64,000 nt of DNA, taken from Rugamonas rivuli. Lineage in GTDB: Bacteria; Pseudomonadota; Gammaproteobacteria; Burkholderiales; Burkholderiaceae_D. The notes under the pieces were generated by a model. The model saw only the letters and a program-made list of their open reading frames with translations, had not been told where the DNA came from and ran no database searches. Each line of letters opens with the position of its first letter. The stretch's first letter is position 1. The translations under genes were made by a program, and so were the position numbers. Below, in pieces: positions 16,378 to 24,000 of the stretch. The stretch is taken from the NCBI RefSeq assembly GCF_009380165.1, contig NZ_WHUF01000006.1:124001-188000 (forward strand), read 5' to 3'.

Positions 16378-19300
16378 TCAATGCCCGCTGAGGTCGGCCG
16401 TATCGACCAGGCAGGCTTCGCGCACGCGCTGTACCGTGGCCGGCGACTCCATCTGGAACCACGCGTGGTGGCCGCGGTCCTTGCGCGCCGCCAGCACGGC
16501 GCGCTTGATCGCGAAGAAGGCCGCCACCGCCAGTGTCATCGGCGGTTCGCCGATTTCCTTGGCCGACAGGATGTCGCCCTCGTCCTGCGGCGCGTTCTTC
16601 GCCAGCTCCCTCGGGAACATCATGATGTTCATCTGCAGCGGGATCGATTGCGCTGCCGGCGGTTTGTACTCCCAGGTGTTGGTGGTGTACAGCGCGCCCG
16701 GCGCCGGCCGCGTGGCGCTGGCCTCGGTGCTGGACGTGGCCGGCTGGTAGCTCAGGTCTTCGCTGGTCACATAGCCCAGGCCCTGCACGAAGCCGCCTTC
16801 CACCTGGCCCACGTCCACCGCCGGATTCAGGCACTTGCCGCCGTCGTACACCACGTCGGCGCGCAGGATGGTGGTCTCGCCGGTCAGCACGTCGAGCTCG
16901 ATCTCGACGCAGGCCGCGCTGTAGGTGTAGCCGGTGAAGTAGTCGACTTCCTCGCTGGCGGGCTTGCCGTCCACCAGCTTGAATTCCAGGTTGCCGTCCG
17001 GATGCTCGCCGCCCTCGATCGCCACCCGCGACTGCGCCGACAGGTTGAGCCGTTCGTTGAAAGCCATGCTGACGATGTTCTTCCAGATCATTGTTTGCGG
17101 ATTGCCCGGCGTGGTCTCGGCGCGCCAGCCATCCTTGTAGTCCCAGAAGTTGATACGGTTGGCGACGCACCAGTCGTTGCCGTTGGCGGTCAGCAGGCCG
17201 AGGCAGTAGGCTTCCAGCCGCTGGCGCAATTCGCCGCAAGCCTGCTGCGCGGCCAGGCCGTTGAAGGAAGTGCCGGTGGAGGCGCCGGTGCTCTCCGGAT
17301 TCGGCACCACGGCGGTGTCGTTTTCCGCCACCCGTATCATGCCGATCGGTACGTTCAGCGCATAGGCGACCACTTGCGCCATCTTGGTGTTCAAGCCCTG
17401 GCCCATCTCGATGCCGCCGTGGCGCACCAGCACCGTGCCGTCCTGCGAGTACACCTCGATCAGCGCGCCGCCCTGTTCCAGCAGCGCCAGGTTGAAGCCC
17501 GAGCCGTACTTCACCGGCAGCACCGAGATGCCGCGCTTGCGCCAGCGGTTGGCGGCGTTGAACTGCTCGACCGCCGCCGCCCGTTCGGTGAACTTGGCTT
17601 GCTCCAGCGTGTACTCCCACACTTCGCGCATGTAGCACGATTCCAGCGGCTCGGCATACGGCGTCACCTGGCCCTGCACGTACAGGTTGCGCGAGCGCAC
17701 CTGCTCCGGCGTCAGGCCGACGCTGTGGGCGGCCGCCTCGATGGCGTCCTCGACGATGATGGCGCCCTGGATCATGCCGACCGTCCGCATCGAGGTGTTG
17801 GAAGTCTTGTCGGTGCGGCAGACGTCGGTGGTGCACGACCAGTTGGGGATGAAGTAGGCCGAGTCGCTGCGCAGCGCCATGCAGTCGCTGATGATGAAGC
17901 TGCAATCGTAGGTGCGGCCGCCGTCCAGCCAGTAGTCGGCCTGGAAGCCGAACAGCTTGCCGTGCGTGAGCGGGTTGCTGGCGTCGCCGATGGCGATGTT
18001 GTAGTTGCCCAGCGCCGGATGGCGGTGGCCGAACATGGCGGTGTCGACCTGGCGCAGCGCGGCCATGCGCAGCGGCCGGTTCAGCTTCCACGCGCCGACC
18101 GCGGCGATGGTGCTGGCGAAGGCCGACTGGCCGCACTTGCCGCCGTAGCCGCCGCCGATGCGGCGCACCCGCACGTCGACCTTGTTGGCCGGCAGTTGCA
18201 GCACGCGGCCGACCGCGCTCTGCACCACGTTGGCGTCCTGGGTGGAGGCGTAGACGCGCATCTGGCGGTCTTCCACCGGCTCGACGTAGCTCGACTGCGT
18301 CTCCATGTAGAAGTGGATCTGGCTGCCGACCTTCTGGCTGCTGGAGGTGCGCGTGCAGCTGACGCTGCCGTAGATGTCGCTGGCGATGGGCACGTTGGAC
18401 GTGACCACCGGCTGCTTCAGGTCGGGCTGCTCGGGCGGACGCGGCGGCACCCAGTCCAGGCTGGTGCCGCTGCGGGTGATCTTCCAGATGTGCGAGTACC
18501 ACGGGGCGCCTGCCGGTTTGTCGAGGAAGACCAGCTTGTTGCGCTCGGCATCGGTGTCGGGCAGTTCGATCAGCGGGGTCTCGGCCTGGAACTGGCAGAA
18601 GTGCTGTTGCAGATAGGCGGCCGCTTCCTGCGCCAGATGTTCGTTGCGCGCCACCACCATGCCGATGCACTGGCCGTAGCCGGTCAGCATCATCGGTGCG
18701 CGCGGATCGTAGCCGACAGGCAGCGCGCCGTCCGGACAATCGGCGGCTTCGATGCTGATGGCGAAGATGGGATCGTCCAGCGCCATGCCGTCGATCAGGG
18801 GGCCTGGCACGTCGATGGCGGTGATGTAGTCCTTCACCGCCGGGTACAAGGTCTTCAGCGCGGCCAGCACCTCGGCCGGCGATGCCGGGCCGCTGATGCC
18901 GGGCACGGCGTAGGTGCACGTGCCCTTGGCCACCATGCTTTGCACCGGCGCGCCGTTCATGCCGGTCGGCGGCATCGGGATGTCGTGGATGTACTGGGCC
19001 TCGCCCGTGGCTTGCAGCATGGCTTCGATTTTGACGTAGGGTACGTGCACCGGGAACTGGTCGGCATAGGCTTTGTAGGCCTGGGTGCCGCTCGACACCG
19101 GCCGTTCGCTGCGTTCGCCGGCCGAGCGCACGGCCGGCGGCACCGGCAGGCCGCGCCATTCGCACACGGCGATAAAGAATTTATACAAATACGACTCGGC
19201 CAGCTGGCGCTTGTAGGCCGGGCTGTAGCCTTCGTCGGGCAGTTGGGCGTAGTGGCTGGCGTAGCGGTCGATCAGCGCTTCCAGTTCCTGGCGCAGCACC

Positions 19301-20745
19301 GGCATCGCCAGCGCCAGCGCGGCGTCGTCCCAGCGCTTGCCGCGCAGCGCCTGCTCGGTGTGCGGCATGCGCGTGGCCACCGGCGACATGCCGCCGAACA
19401 CCAGCGCGATGTCGGCGACGTGCTGGTGCGCATCAAGCTTGACGCGCATGCCGCTGTTGACGATGGAGTGGGCGTTGACCTCGCGCTGCGCGGTCTTGTA
19501 GGTTTGCGCGTACTCGTCGGCGCCGGTCAGGCGCACATGGTAGGACAGCAGCACGCAGCCGTCGGCATGGCGGCGCCAGTAGGCCGGCAGGTCCAGCAGC
19601 GGCAGGGTCTTGGGTTCGGCCTGCTCGGGCGCGGCCACCGTCACCGTGGCGTCCAGCGCGGCCAGCGCCGTGAACAGGTCGGAAGGGAAGGGCACGCCTT
19701 GCTCGGCGTGCGTGACCACCAGCATGGTGTTGCCGGCCAGCGTGGCGGCGTTGCGGACGATGCCGCCGGCGGTGCGGCCTGCCATGTAGGCCAGCGCCTG
19801 CAAGCCGGCATTGGGCATGGCGCTGTTTTCGGCGTCGAGGAAGTCCAGCAGCCTGGCGTACAGCAGGCCGCCGCCCAGGCGCAGCTGGTCGCCCGCGCGG
19901 CACAGCACGTGCAGTTCCGGCACGTGCGAGATGTCGATGAACACGTGCGGATTTTCCACCGTACGCGGATAGATGCCGATCGAAGTGTTGCCGCCGACCA
20001 GGCGCAGCTCGGCGCGGTCGTGGAAGTCGCGCATCAGGCCGATGGTGCTGGACACCGTCAGCGGCCGGAACCAGTGGTAGCCGTTGGCCGAGTAATGCAC
20101 CGGACGCGGCGGCTTGCGCAGTTCGTCGGGGAAGGCGACCTCCACCGGCGCGGTGCGCGCCACTTCCTCGGCCGGATCGACTTCGCAGCGCATGCAGCCG
20201 GCCTCGTCGACCTTCGGATCCCAGTCGGAGGCGAAGGTTTTCTTGAAGCCGTACAGGATGGGGCGGTAGCCGGTGCAGCGGCAGATGTTACCGTCGAACA
20301 TGGCCTCGATCTCCTGCTTGGTGCCGGGCTTTTCACCGCGCTGGGCCACGGCGGCCGTCATGTTCATGATCCAGCCGGGGGTGCAGTAGCCGCACTGGGT
20401 GCCGTTGTTGCGCGCCAGCCCGTTCTGCACGGTGCTGATGCAGCCGGACTTGACGCTGCCCGTGCCTTCCACCGTCGTCACCAGCATGCCGTCCAGCGAG
20501 GCCACCGGGCGCAGGCAGGAGTTGACCGAGCGGTGCTCGACTTGTCCCGTGTCCTCGTTCCAGCTCGACAGCATGACGGTGCAGGCGCCGCAACCGCCTT
20601 GCTTGCAGCCTATCTTGGTGCCGGTCAGGCCGACTTCCGGCGAGCGCAGGTAGTCGGCCAGCAAGACGGTCGGATCGACGGTCGGCAACTGCACCCGTTC
20701 GCCGTTGAGATAGAAGACCAGGTCGGCTGTTTGGGAAGTGGGCAT
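16378..20745 (-). CDS. Single-chain molybdenum hydroxylase, xanthine dehydrogenase/aldehyde oxidase family
   Basis: This 1455-residue protein joins all domains that bacteria normally split between XdhA and XdhB. It has a plant-type 2Fe-2S domain (Cys47, 52, 55, 77), a second 2Fe-2S domain (Cys118, 121, 155, 157), a FAD-binding domain (about 250-450, with AATLAGN) and the molybdopterin domain (about 620-1440) with RIGGGYGGK and the catalytic Glu near 1400 in IGEPP. By-eye alignment to bovine xanthine dehydrogenase puts Cys at the positions of Glu802 and Arg880, so xanthine need not be the substrate. The ATG at 20745 has AGGAG upstream. No XdhC-type maturation gene is adjacent. Confidence 0.88.
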   Translation of the reverse strand: MPTSQTADLVFYLNGERVQLPTVDPTVLLADYLRSPEVGLTGTKIGCKQGGCGACTVMLSSWNEDTGQVEHRSVNSCLRPVASLDGMLVTTVEGTGSVKSGCISTVQNGLARNNGTQCGYCTPGWIMNMTAAVAQRGEKPGTKQEIEAMFDGNICRCTGYRPILYGFKKTFASDWDPKVDEAGCMRCEVDPAEEVARTAPVEVAFPDELRKPPRPVHYSANGYHWFRPLTVSSTIGLMRDFHDRAELRLVGGNTSIGIYPRTVENPHVFIDISHVPELHVLCRAGDQLRLGGGLLYARLLDFLDAENSAMPNAGLQALAYMAGRTAGGIVRNAATLAGNTMLVVTHAEQGVPFPSDLFTALAALDATVTVAAPEQAEPKTLPLLDLPAYWRRHADGCVLLSYHVRLTGADEYAQTYKTAQREVNAHSIVNSGMRVKLDAHQHVADIALVFGGMSPVATRMPHTEQALRGKRWDDAALALAMPVLRQELEALIDRYASHYAQLPDEGYSPAYKRQLAESYLYKFFIAVCEWRGLPVPPAVRSAGERSERPVSSGTQAYKAYADQFPVHVPYVKIEAMLQATGEAQYIHDIPMPPTGMNGAPVQSMVAKGTCTYAVPGISGPASPAEVLAALKTLYPAVKDYITAIDVPGPLIDGMALDDPIFAISIEAADCPDGALPVGYDPRAPMMLTGYGQCIGMVVARNEHLAQEAAAYLQQHFCQFQAETPLIELPDTDAERNKLVFLDKPAGAPWYSHIWKITRSGTSLDWVPPRPPEQPDLKQPVVTSNVPIASDIYGSVSCTRTSSSQKVGSQIHFYMETQSSYVEPVEDRQMRVYASTQDANVVQSAVGRVLQLPANKVDVRVRRIGGGYGGKCGQSAFASTIAAVGAWKLNRPLRMAALRQVDTAMFGHRHPALGNYNIAIGDASNPLTHGKLFGFQADYWLDGGRTYDCSFIISDCMALRSDSAYFIPNWSCTTDVCRTDKTSNTSMRTVGMIQGAIIVEDAIEAAAHSVGLTPEQVRSRNLYVQGQVTPYAEPLESCYMREVWEYTLEQAKFTERAAAVEQFNAANRWRKRGISVLPVKYGSGFNLALLEQGGALIEVYSQDGTVLVRHGGIEMGQGLNTKMAQVVAYALNVPIGMIRVAENDTAVVPNPESTGASTGTSFNGLAAQQACGELRQRLEAYCLGLLTANGNDWCVANRINFWDYKDGWRAETTPGNPQTMIWKNIVSMAFNERLNLSAQSRVAIEGGEHPDGNLEFKLVDGKPASEEVDYFTGYTYSAACVEIELDVLTGETTILRADVVYDGGKCLNPAVDVGQVEGGFVQGLGYVTSEDLSYQPATSSTEASATRPAPGALYTTNTWEYKPPAAQSIPLQMNIMMFPRELAKNAPQDEGDILSAKEIGEPPMTLAVAAFFAIKRAVLAARKDRGHHAWFQMESPATVQRVREACLVDTADLSGH

Positions 20746-20918
20746 GGAAAACTCCTGTGGCGTAAGTGGTATGGTCCAACGTGGCGAATTCGAGACAACC
20801 CAAAACAGCAGGCTGCCCGCGCAGAATACCGGCTGGCTTCCGGGGCGGACAACATAATTTTGAGCATTTTTGCCGGCATAAAAACTCACCAATTACCACG
20901 CGTTGTTTTTTTCCCTGA

Positions 20919-20948
20919 TTGACACTGAAGAATTCACGGTGCTATAGT
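20919..20948 (+). promoter_or_regulatory. Sigma-70 promoter of the beta-glucan locus
   Basis: TTGACA (20919-20924), an 18-base spacer and TATAGT (20943-20948) form a strong promoter facing the GH30 gene. A LacI-type operator follows 11 bases downstream, placing it around the transcription start. Confidence 0.8.
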
Positions 20949-20959
20949 TAATTTAACAA

Positions 20960-20975
20960 GTGGAAGCGTTTCCAC
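20960..20975. promoter_or_regulatory. LacI-family operator 1, beta-glucan locus
   Basis: GTGGAAGCGTTTCCAC is a 16-base near-palindrome with the central CG typical of LacI-family sites. It lies just after the -10 element, where a bound repressor would block initiation. A perfect version recurs at 22561-22574. Confidence 0.75.
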
Positions 20976-21027
20976 TCACCATAAAAACCAGGACGGACGG
21001 GCAACGACCCGGCCGCACGGAGACAGA

Positions 21028-22515
21028 ATGACCACAGTCAGCCCCGCCTTGCCGGGCGATGAGCGCTTGCGCTTCTTGCCTACCCGCCACCCGCTGCGAC
21101 AGCTGGGCCGACTGCTGGCCGTGCCGGTGCTGTTGCTGTGCGCGCACGGCGGCGCGCTGGCGCAGGGCAAGGTGCAAGCCTGGATCACCACCGGCGACCA
21201 GACTAAGCTGATGGCGCGCGGCGCCGACGCCGCCTTCCAGTCCGGCACCCGGGCCGCCACCGTCATCGAAGTCGATCCGGCTCAGCGCTTCCAGGAGATG
21301 GTCGGCTTCGGCGCCGCCATCACCGACGCCTCGGCCTGGCTGATCCAGAACCGCCTGAACCCGCAGCAGCGCGGCGCGCTGATGAACGAGCTGTTCGGCA
21401 AAGAGCCCGGCGTCAACTTCAGCTTCACGCGGCTGACGATAGGCGCGTCCGATTTCTCGCGCCACCACTACAGCTTCGACGACATGCCGCCCGGCCAGAC
21501 CGATGCGGCGCTGGCGCATTTCTCCATCGAGCCCAACCGTGCCGACGTGCTGCCGGTGGTCAAGGCCGCGCTGGCGATCAACCCCAATCTGCGCGTGATG
21601 GCCTCGCCGTGGAGCGCGCCGGGCTGGATGAAAAGCACGGACAGCCTGATCCAGGGCACGCTGAAGCCGGAGGCGTACGCGCCGTTCGCCGCCTACCTGT
21701 CGCGCTACATCGGCGCGTATGAAAAGGAAGGCGTGCCTATCTATGCGCTGACCTTGCAGAATGAGCCGCACTTCGAGCCCAAGGATTATCCCGGCATGCG
21801 CGTCGAGCCGGCCAAGCGCGCCGCCTTCATCGGCGGCCACCTGGGCCCCTTGCTGGTCAAGGAGCATCCGCAGACCCGCATCCTGGACTGGGACCATAAC
21901 TGGGACGAGCCCGGCTCGCCGGCCGCGGTGCTGCAAGACCCGGTCGCCAGCAAATACGTCAACGGCGTGGCCTGGCACTGCTACGGCGGCGACGTCCGCG
22001 TGCAAGCCGCGCTGCACGACCGCTGGCCCGACAAGGACACCTATTTCACCGAATGCTCGGGCGGCAAGTGGGCGCCGGTGTGGTCGGACAATCTGCAGCA
22101 CTTCGCCCGCACGCTGGTGATCGGCACCACGCGCGGCTGGGCCAAGGGCGTGCTGCTGTGGAACCTGGCGCTGGACGAGAACGACGGCCCGCACCTGGGC
22201 GGCTGCAAGGATTGCCGTGGCGTCGTCACCATCGACAGCCGCGACGGCAAGGTCACGCGCAACGAGGAGTACTACGCGCTTGCCCACGCCAGCCGCTTCG
22301 TGCGCAAGGGCGCGCGCCGCATCGCCTCGACCAGCGGCTACGACCAGCTCGATACCGTGGCCTTCCGCAATGCGGACGACGGTTCGGTGGCGCTGCTGGT
22401 GGTGAACTCGGCCAAGGCGCCGCGCAGTTTTGCGGTGCGTCTGGCGCCTGGCCAGCGCAGCTTCAGCTACACCTTGCCGGCCGCCAGCGTCGCGACGTTT
22501 ACCTGGAAACCCTAA
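21028..22515 (+). CDS. Glycoside hydrolase family 30 enzyme, secreted
   Basis: The 495-residue product has a signal peptide after a longer N-terminal region (hydrophobic core about 28-42, ending ALAQG) and a GH30 (beta/alpha)8 domain followed by a small beta domain. The acid/base Glu is at 246 (LQNEPHFEP) and the nucleophile Glu at 342 (FTECSGG). GH30 includes beta-glucosylceramidases, beta-1,6-glucanases and xylanases; the absence of an obvious xylanase signature and the partner GH5 gene favour a beta-glucan substrate. A terminator follows directly, so it seems to be transcribed alone from the LacI-controlled promoter upstream. Confidence 0.88.
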   Translation: MTTVSPALPGDERLRFLPTRHPLRQLGRLLAVPVLLLCAHGGALAQGKVQAWITTGDQTKLMARGADAAFQSGTRAATVIEVDPAQRFQEMVGFGAAITDASAWLIQNRLNPQQRGALMNELFGKEPGVNFSFTRLTIGASDFSRHHYSFDDMPPGQTDAALAHFSIEPNRADVLPVVKAALAINPNLRVMASPWSAPGWMKSTDSLIQGTLKPEAYAPFAAYLSRYIGAYEKEGVPIYALTLQNEPHFEPKDYPGMRVEPAKRAAFIGGHLGPLLVKEHPQTRILDWDHNWDEPGSPAAVLQDPVASKYVNGVAWHCYGGDVRVQAALHDRWPDKDTYFTECSGGKWAPVWSDNLQHFARTLVIGTTRGWAKGVLLWNLALDENDGPHLGGCKDCRGVVTIDSRDGKVTRNEEYYALAHASRFVRKGARRIASTSGYDQLDTVAFRNADDGSVALLVVNSAKAPRSFAVRLAPGQRSFSYTLPAASVATFTWKP

Positions 22516-22521
22516 CAAGCG

Positions 22522-22549
22522 CTGTCGTGCAGATGCACGGCAGTTTTTT
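22522..22549 (+). terminator. Intrinsic terminator after GH30
   Basis: A 9-base-pair stem (22522-22530 with 22535-22543, one G-T pair) with a four-base AGAT loop is followed immediately by six T. It begins seven bases after the GH30 stop, separating GH30 from the next operator and the GH5 gene. Confidence 0.82.
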
Positions 22550-22560
22550 CAGAATAGGTG

Positions 22561-22574
22561 TGGAAGCGCTTCCA
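22561..22574. promoter_or_regulatory. LacI-family operator 2, perfect palindrome before GH5
   Basis: TGGAAGCGCTTCCA is a perfect 14-base palindrome located 15 bases before the GH5 start codon. It matches operator 1 at 13 of 14 positions. No convincing -35/-10 pair was recognised just upstream. Confidence 0.78.
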
Positions 22575-22589
22575 TAAAAGGAAAAACAG

Positions 22590-23954
22590 ATGTTCAGACT
22601 ATTTGCCGCGATATTTGCTCTGCTCCTGGCCGCTTGCGGCAGCGGTGGCGGCGCAAGCAACACCCCGCCGCCGGTGACGCCGCCCGTACCGCCGCCGGTG
22701 GCCGAGATCAAGCCGACCCCGGTGACGCCGGTGCCGGTGCTGCCGCTGTCCATGCTGCATACCCAGGGCACGAAATGGTTGAAGGCCGACGGCGGCCAGG
22801 TCGCGCTCAAGGGCACCAACCTGGGCAACTGGCTGATCAATGAATTCTGGATGATGGGGCAGGGCAGCGCCGGCATCGACGACGAGTGCAAGCTGGAAGC
22901 CAACCTCGATACCCGCTTCGGCTACGCCGAGCGCCAGCGCCTGATGCAGCTGTTCCGCGACAACTGGATCACCACCCGCGACTGGGACCAGATGCAGAAG
23001 TTCGGCCTGAACGTGGTGCGCCTGCCCTTCATCTACAGCGTGGTCGAGGACGAGAAGAATCCGCGCCACCTGCGCGCCGACGCCTGGCGCTACCTGGACG
23101 ACGCCATCGCCCAGGCCGAGAAGCGCGGCATGTACGTGATCCTCGACCTGCACGGCGCGGTCGGTTCGCAGGGCTGGGAACAGCACAGCGGCTGCGCCAA
23201 CAAGAACCTGTACTGGACCACGCCGGAATTCCAGGACCGCACCGTCTGGCTGTGGCAGCAGATCGCCGGCCGCTACAAGGACCGCGTGGCGGTGGCCGGC
23301 TACAGCGTGCTCAACGAACCGTGGGGCACGAGCGCCGCCAACCTGGCCGCCGTCGTCAAGACCTTGTACACGGCGATCCGCGCCGTCGATCCCAACCACG
23401 TGGTGATACTGCCAGGCCACAACAGCGGCAACATCACGGCCTACGGCAAGCCGGCCGACCAGGGCATGAGCAACGTCGCCTTCGAGATGCACTTTTATCC
23501 CGGCCTGTTCGGCTGGGGCCAGACCGGCCTGCAGGTGCACAAGGACTGGCTCACTTGCAGCGGCGGCAGCAACAGCGGCGTGTGCGAGTGGGACAACAAG
23601 ATCAAGGCCGTCGACACCGCCTTCTTCATCGGCGAATCCCAGCCGTGGATGGGCCTCGGCCTGGACCTGGGCGGCCAGATCGCCCGCGCCTCTTTCGATA
23701 CCTACGCCAAGTACGGCTGGGCGACGACGGCGTGGAGCTGGAAGGTGGTCAGCAACGGCGGCGGCCAGGGCCAGGGCACCTGGGGCTTCGTCACCAACGC
23801 CGCCGGCGCCGCCGTGCCGGCCGTGGACTTCACCAAGGCGCCCGTCGCCGATATCGAAAACCTTTTCAAGTTGTTTGGCACCCAGGCTTATGAGGTGCAC
23901 CAGCCCATGCAGGACTGGATGACCAGCAGTACCGTACCGCAGCCTTTCCGTTAG
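22590..23954 (+). CDS. GH5-family glucanase lipoprotein
   Basis: The 454-residue protein starts with a lipoprotein signal (LLLAACGSGGG, lipidated Cys near 17), then a proline-rich linker and a GH5 barrel. The acid/base Glu is at 243 (LNEPWG) and the nucleophile Glu at 349 (FIGESQPW); HFYPGLFGWG supplies another active-site strand. The KGTNLGNWL opening resembles exo-beta-1,3-glucanases and related GH5 enzymes. It is probably tethered to a membrane and works with GH30 and the downstream TonB receptor. An AAAAGGAAAA ribosome site follows the operator. Confidence 0.87.
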   Translation: MFRLFAAIFALLLAACGSGGGASNTPPPVTPPVPPPVAEIKPTPVTPVPVLPLSMLHTQGTKWLKADGGQVALKGTNLGNWLINEFWMMGQGSAGIDDECKLEANLDTRFGYAERQRLMQLFRDNWITTRDWDQMQKFGLNVVRLPFIYSVVEDEKNPRHLRADAWRYLDDAIAQAEKRGMYVILDLHGAVGSQGWEQHSGCANKNLYWTTPEFQDRTVWLWQQIAGRYKDRVAVAGYSVLNEPWGTSAANLAAVVKTLYTAIRAVDPNHVVILPGHNSGNITAYGKPADQGMSNVAFEMHFYPGLFGWGQTGLQVHKDWLTCSGGSNSGVCEWDNKIKAVDTAFFIGESQPWMGLGLDLGGQIARASFDTYAKYGWATTAWSWKVVSNGGGQGQGTWGFVTNAAGAAVPAVDFTKAPVADIENLFKLFGTQAYEVHQPMQDWMTSSTVPQPFR

Positions 23955-24000
23955 CAGCAGTTTGTTGTACCCACCCGTCTAAAACTATAAGAGAGACCCG

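Noticed and set aside
16378..20745. Naming the molybdenum enzyme xanthine dehydrogenase
   Set aside because: The residues that hold xanthine in the bovine enzyme appear to be replaced, so only the family is stated.
16381..20922. Very long open frame on the plus strand opposite the molybdenum hydroxylase
   Set aside because: The translation is low-complexity and Arg/His/Gly-rich as GC-rich antisense frames are. The minus frame has intact iron-sulfur, FAD and molybdopterin motifs and a good ribosome site.
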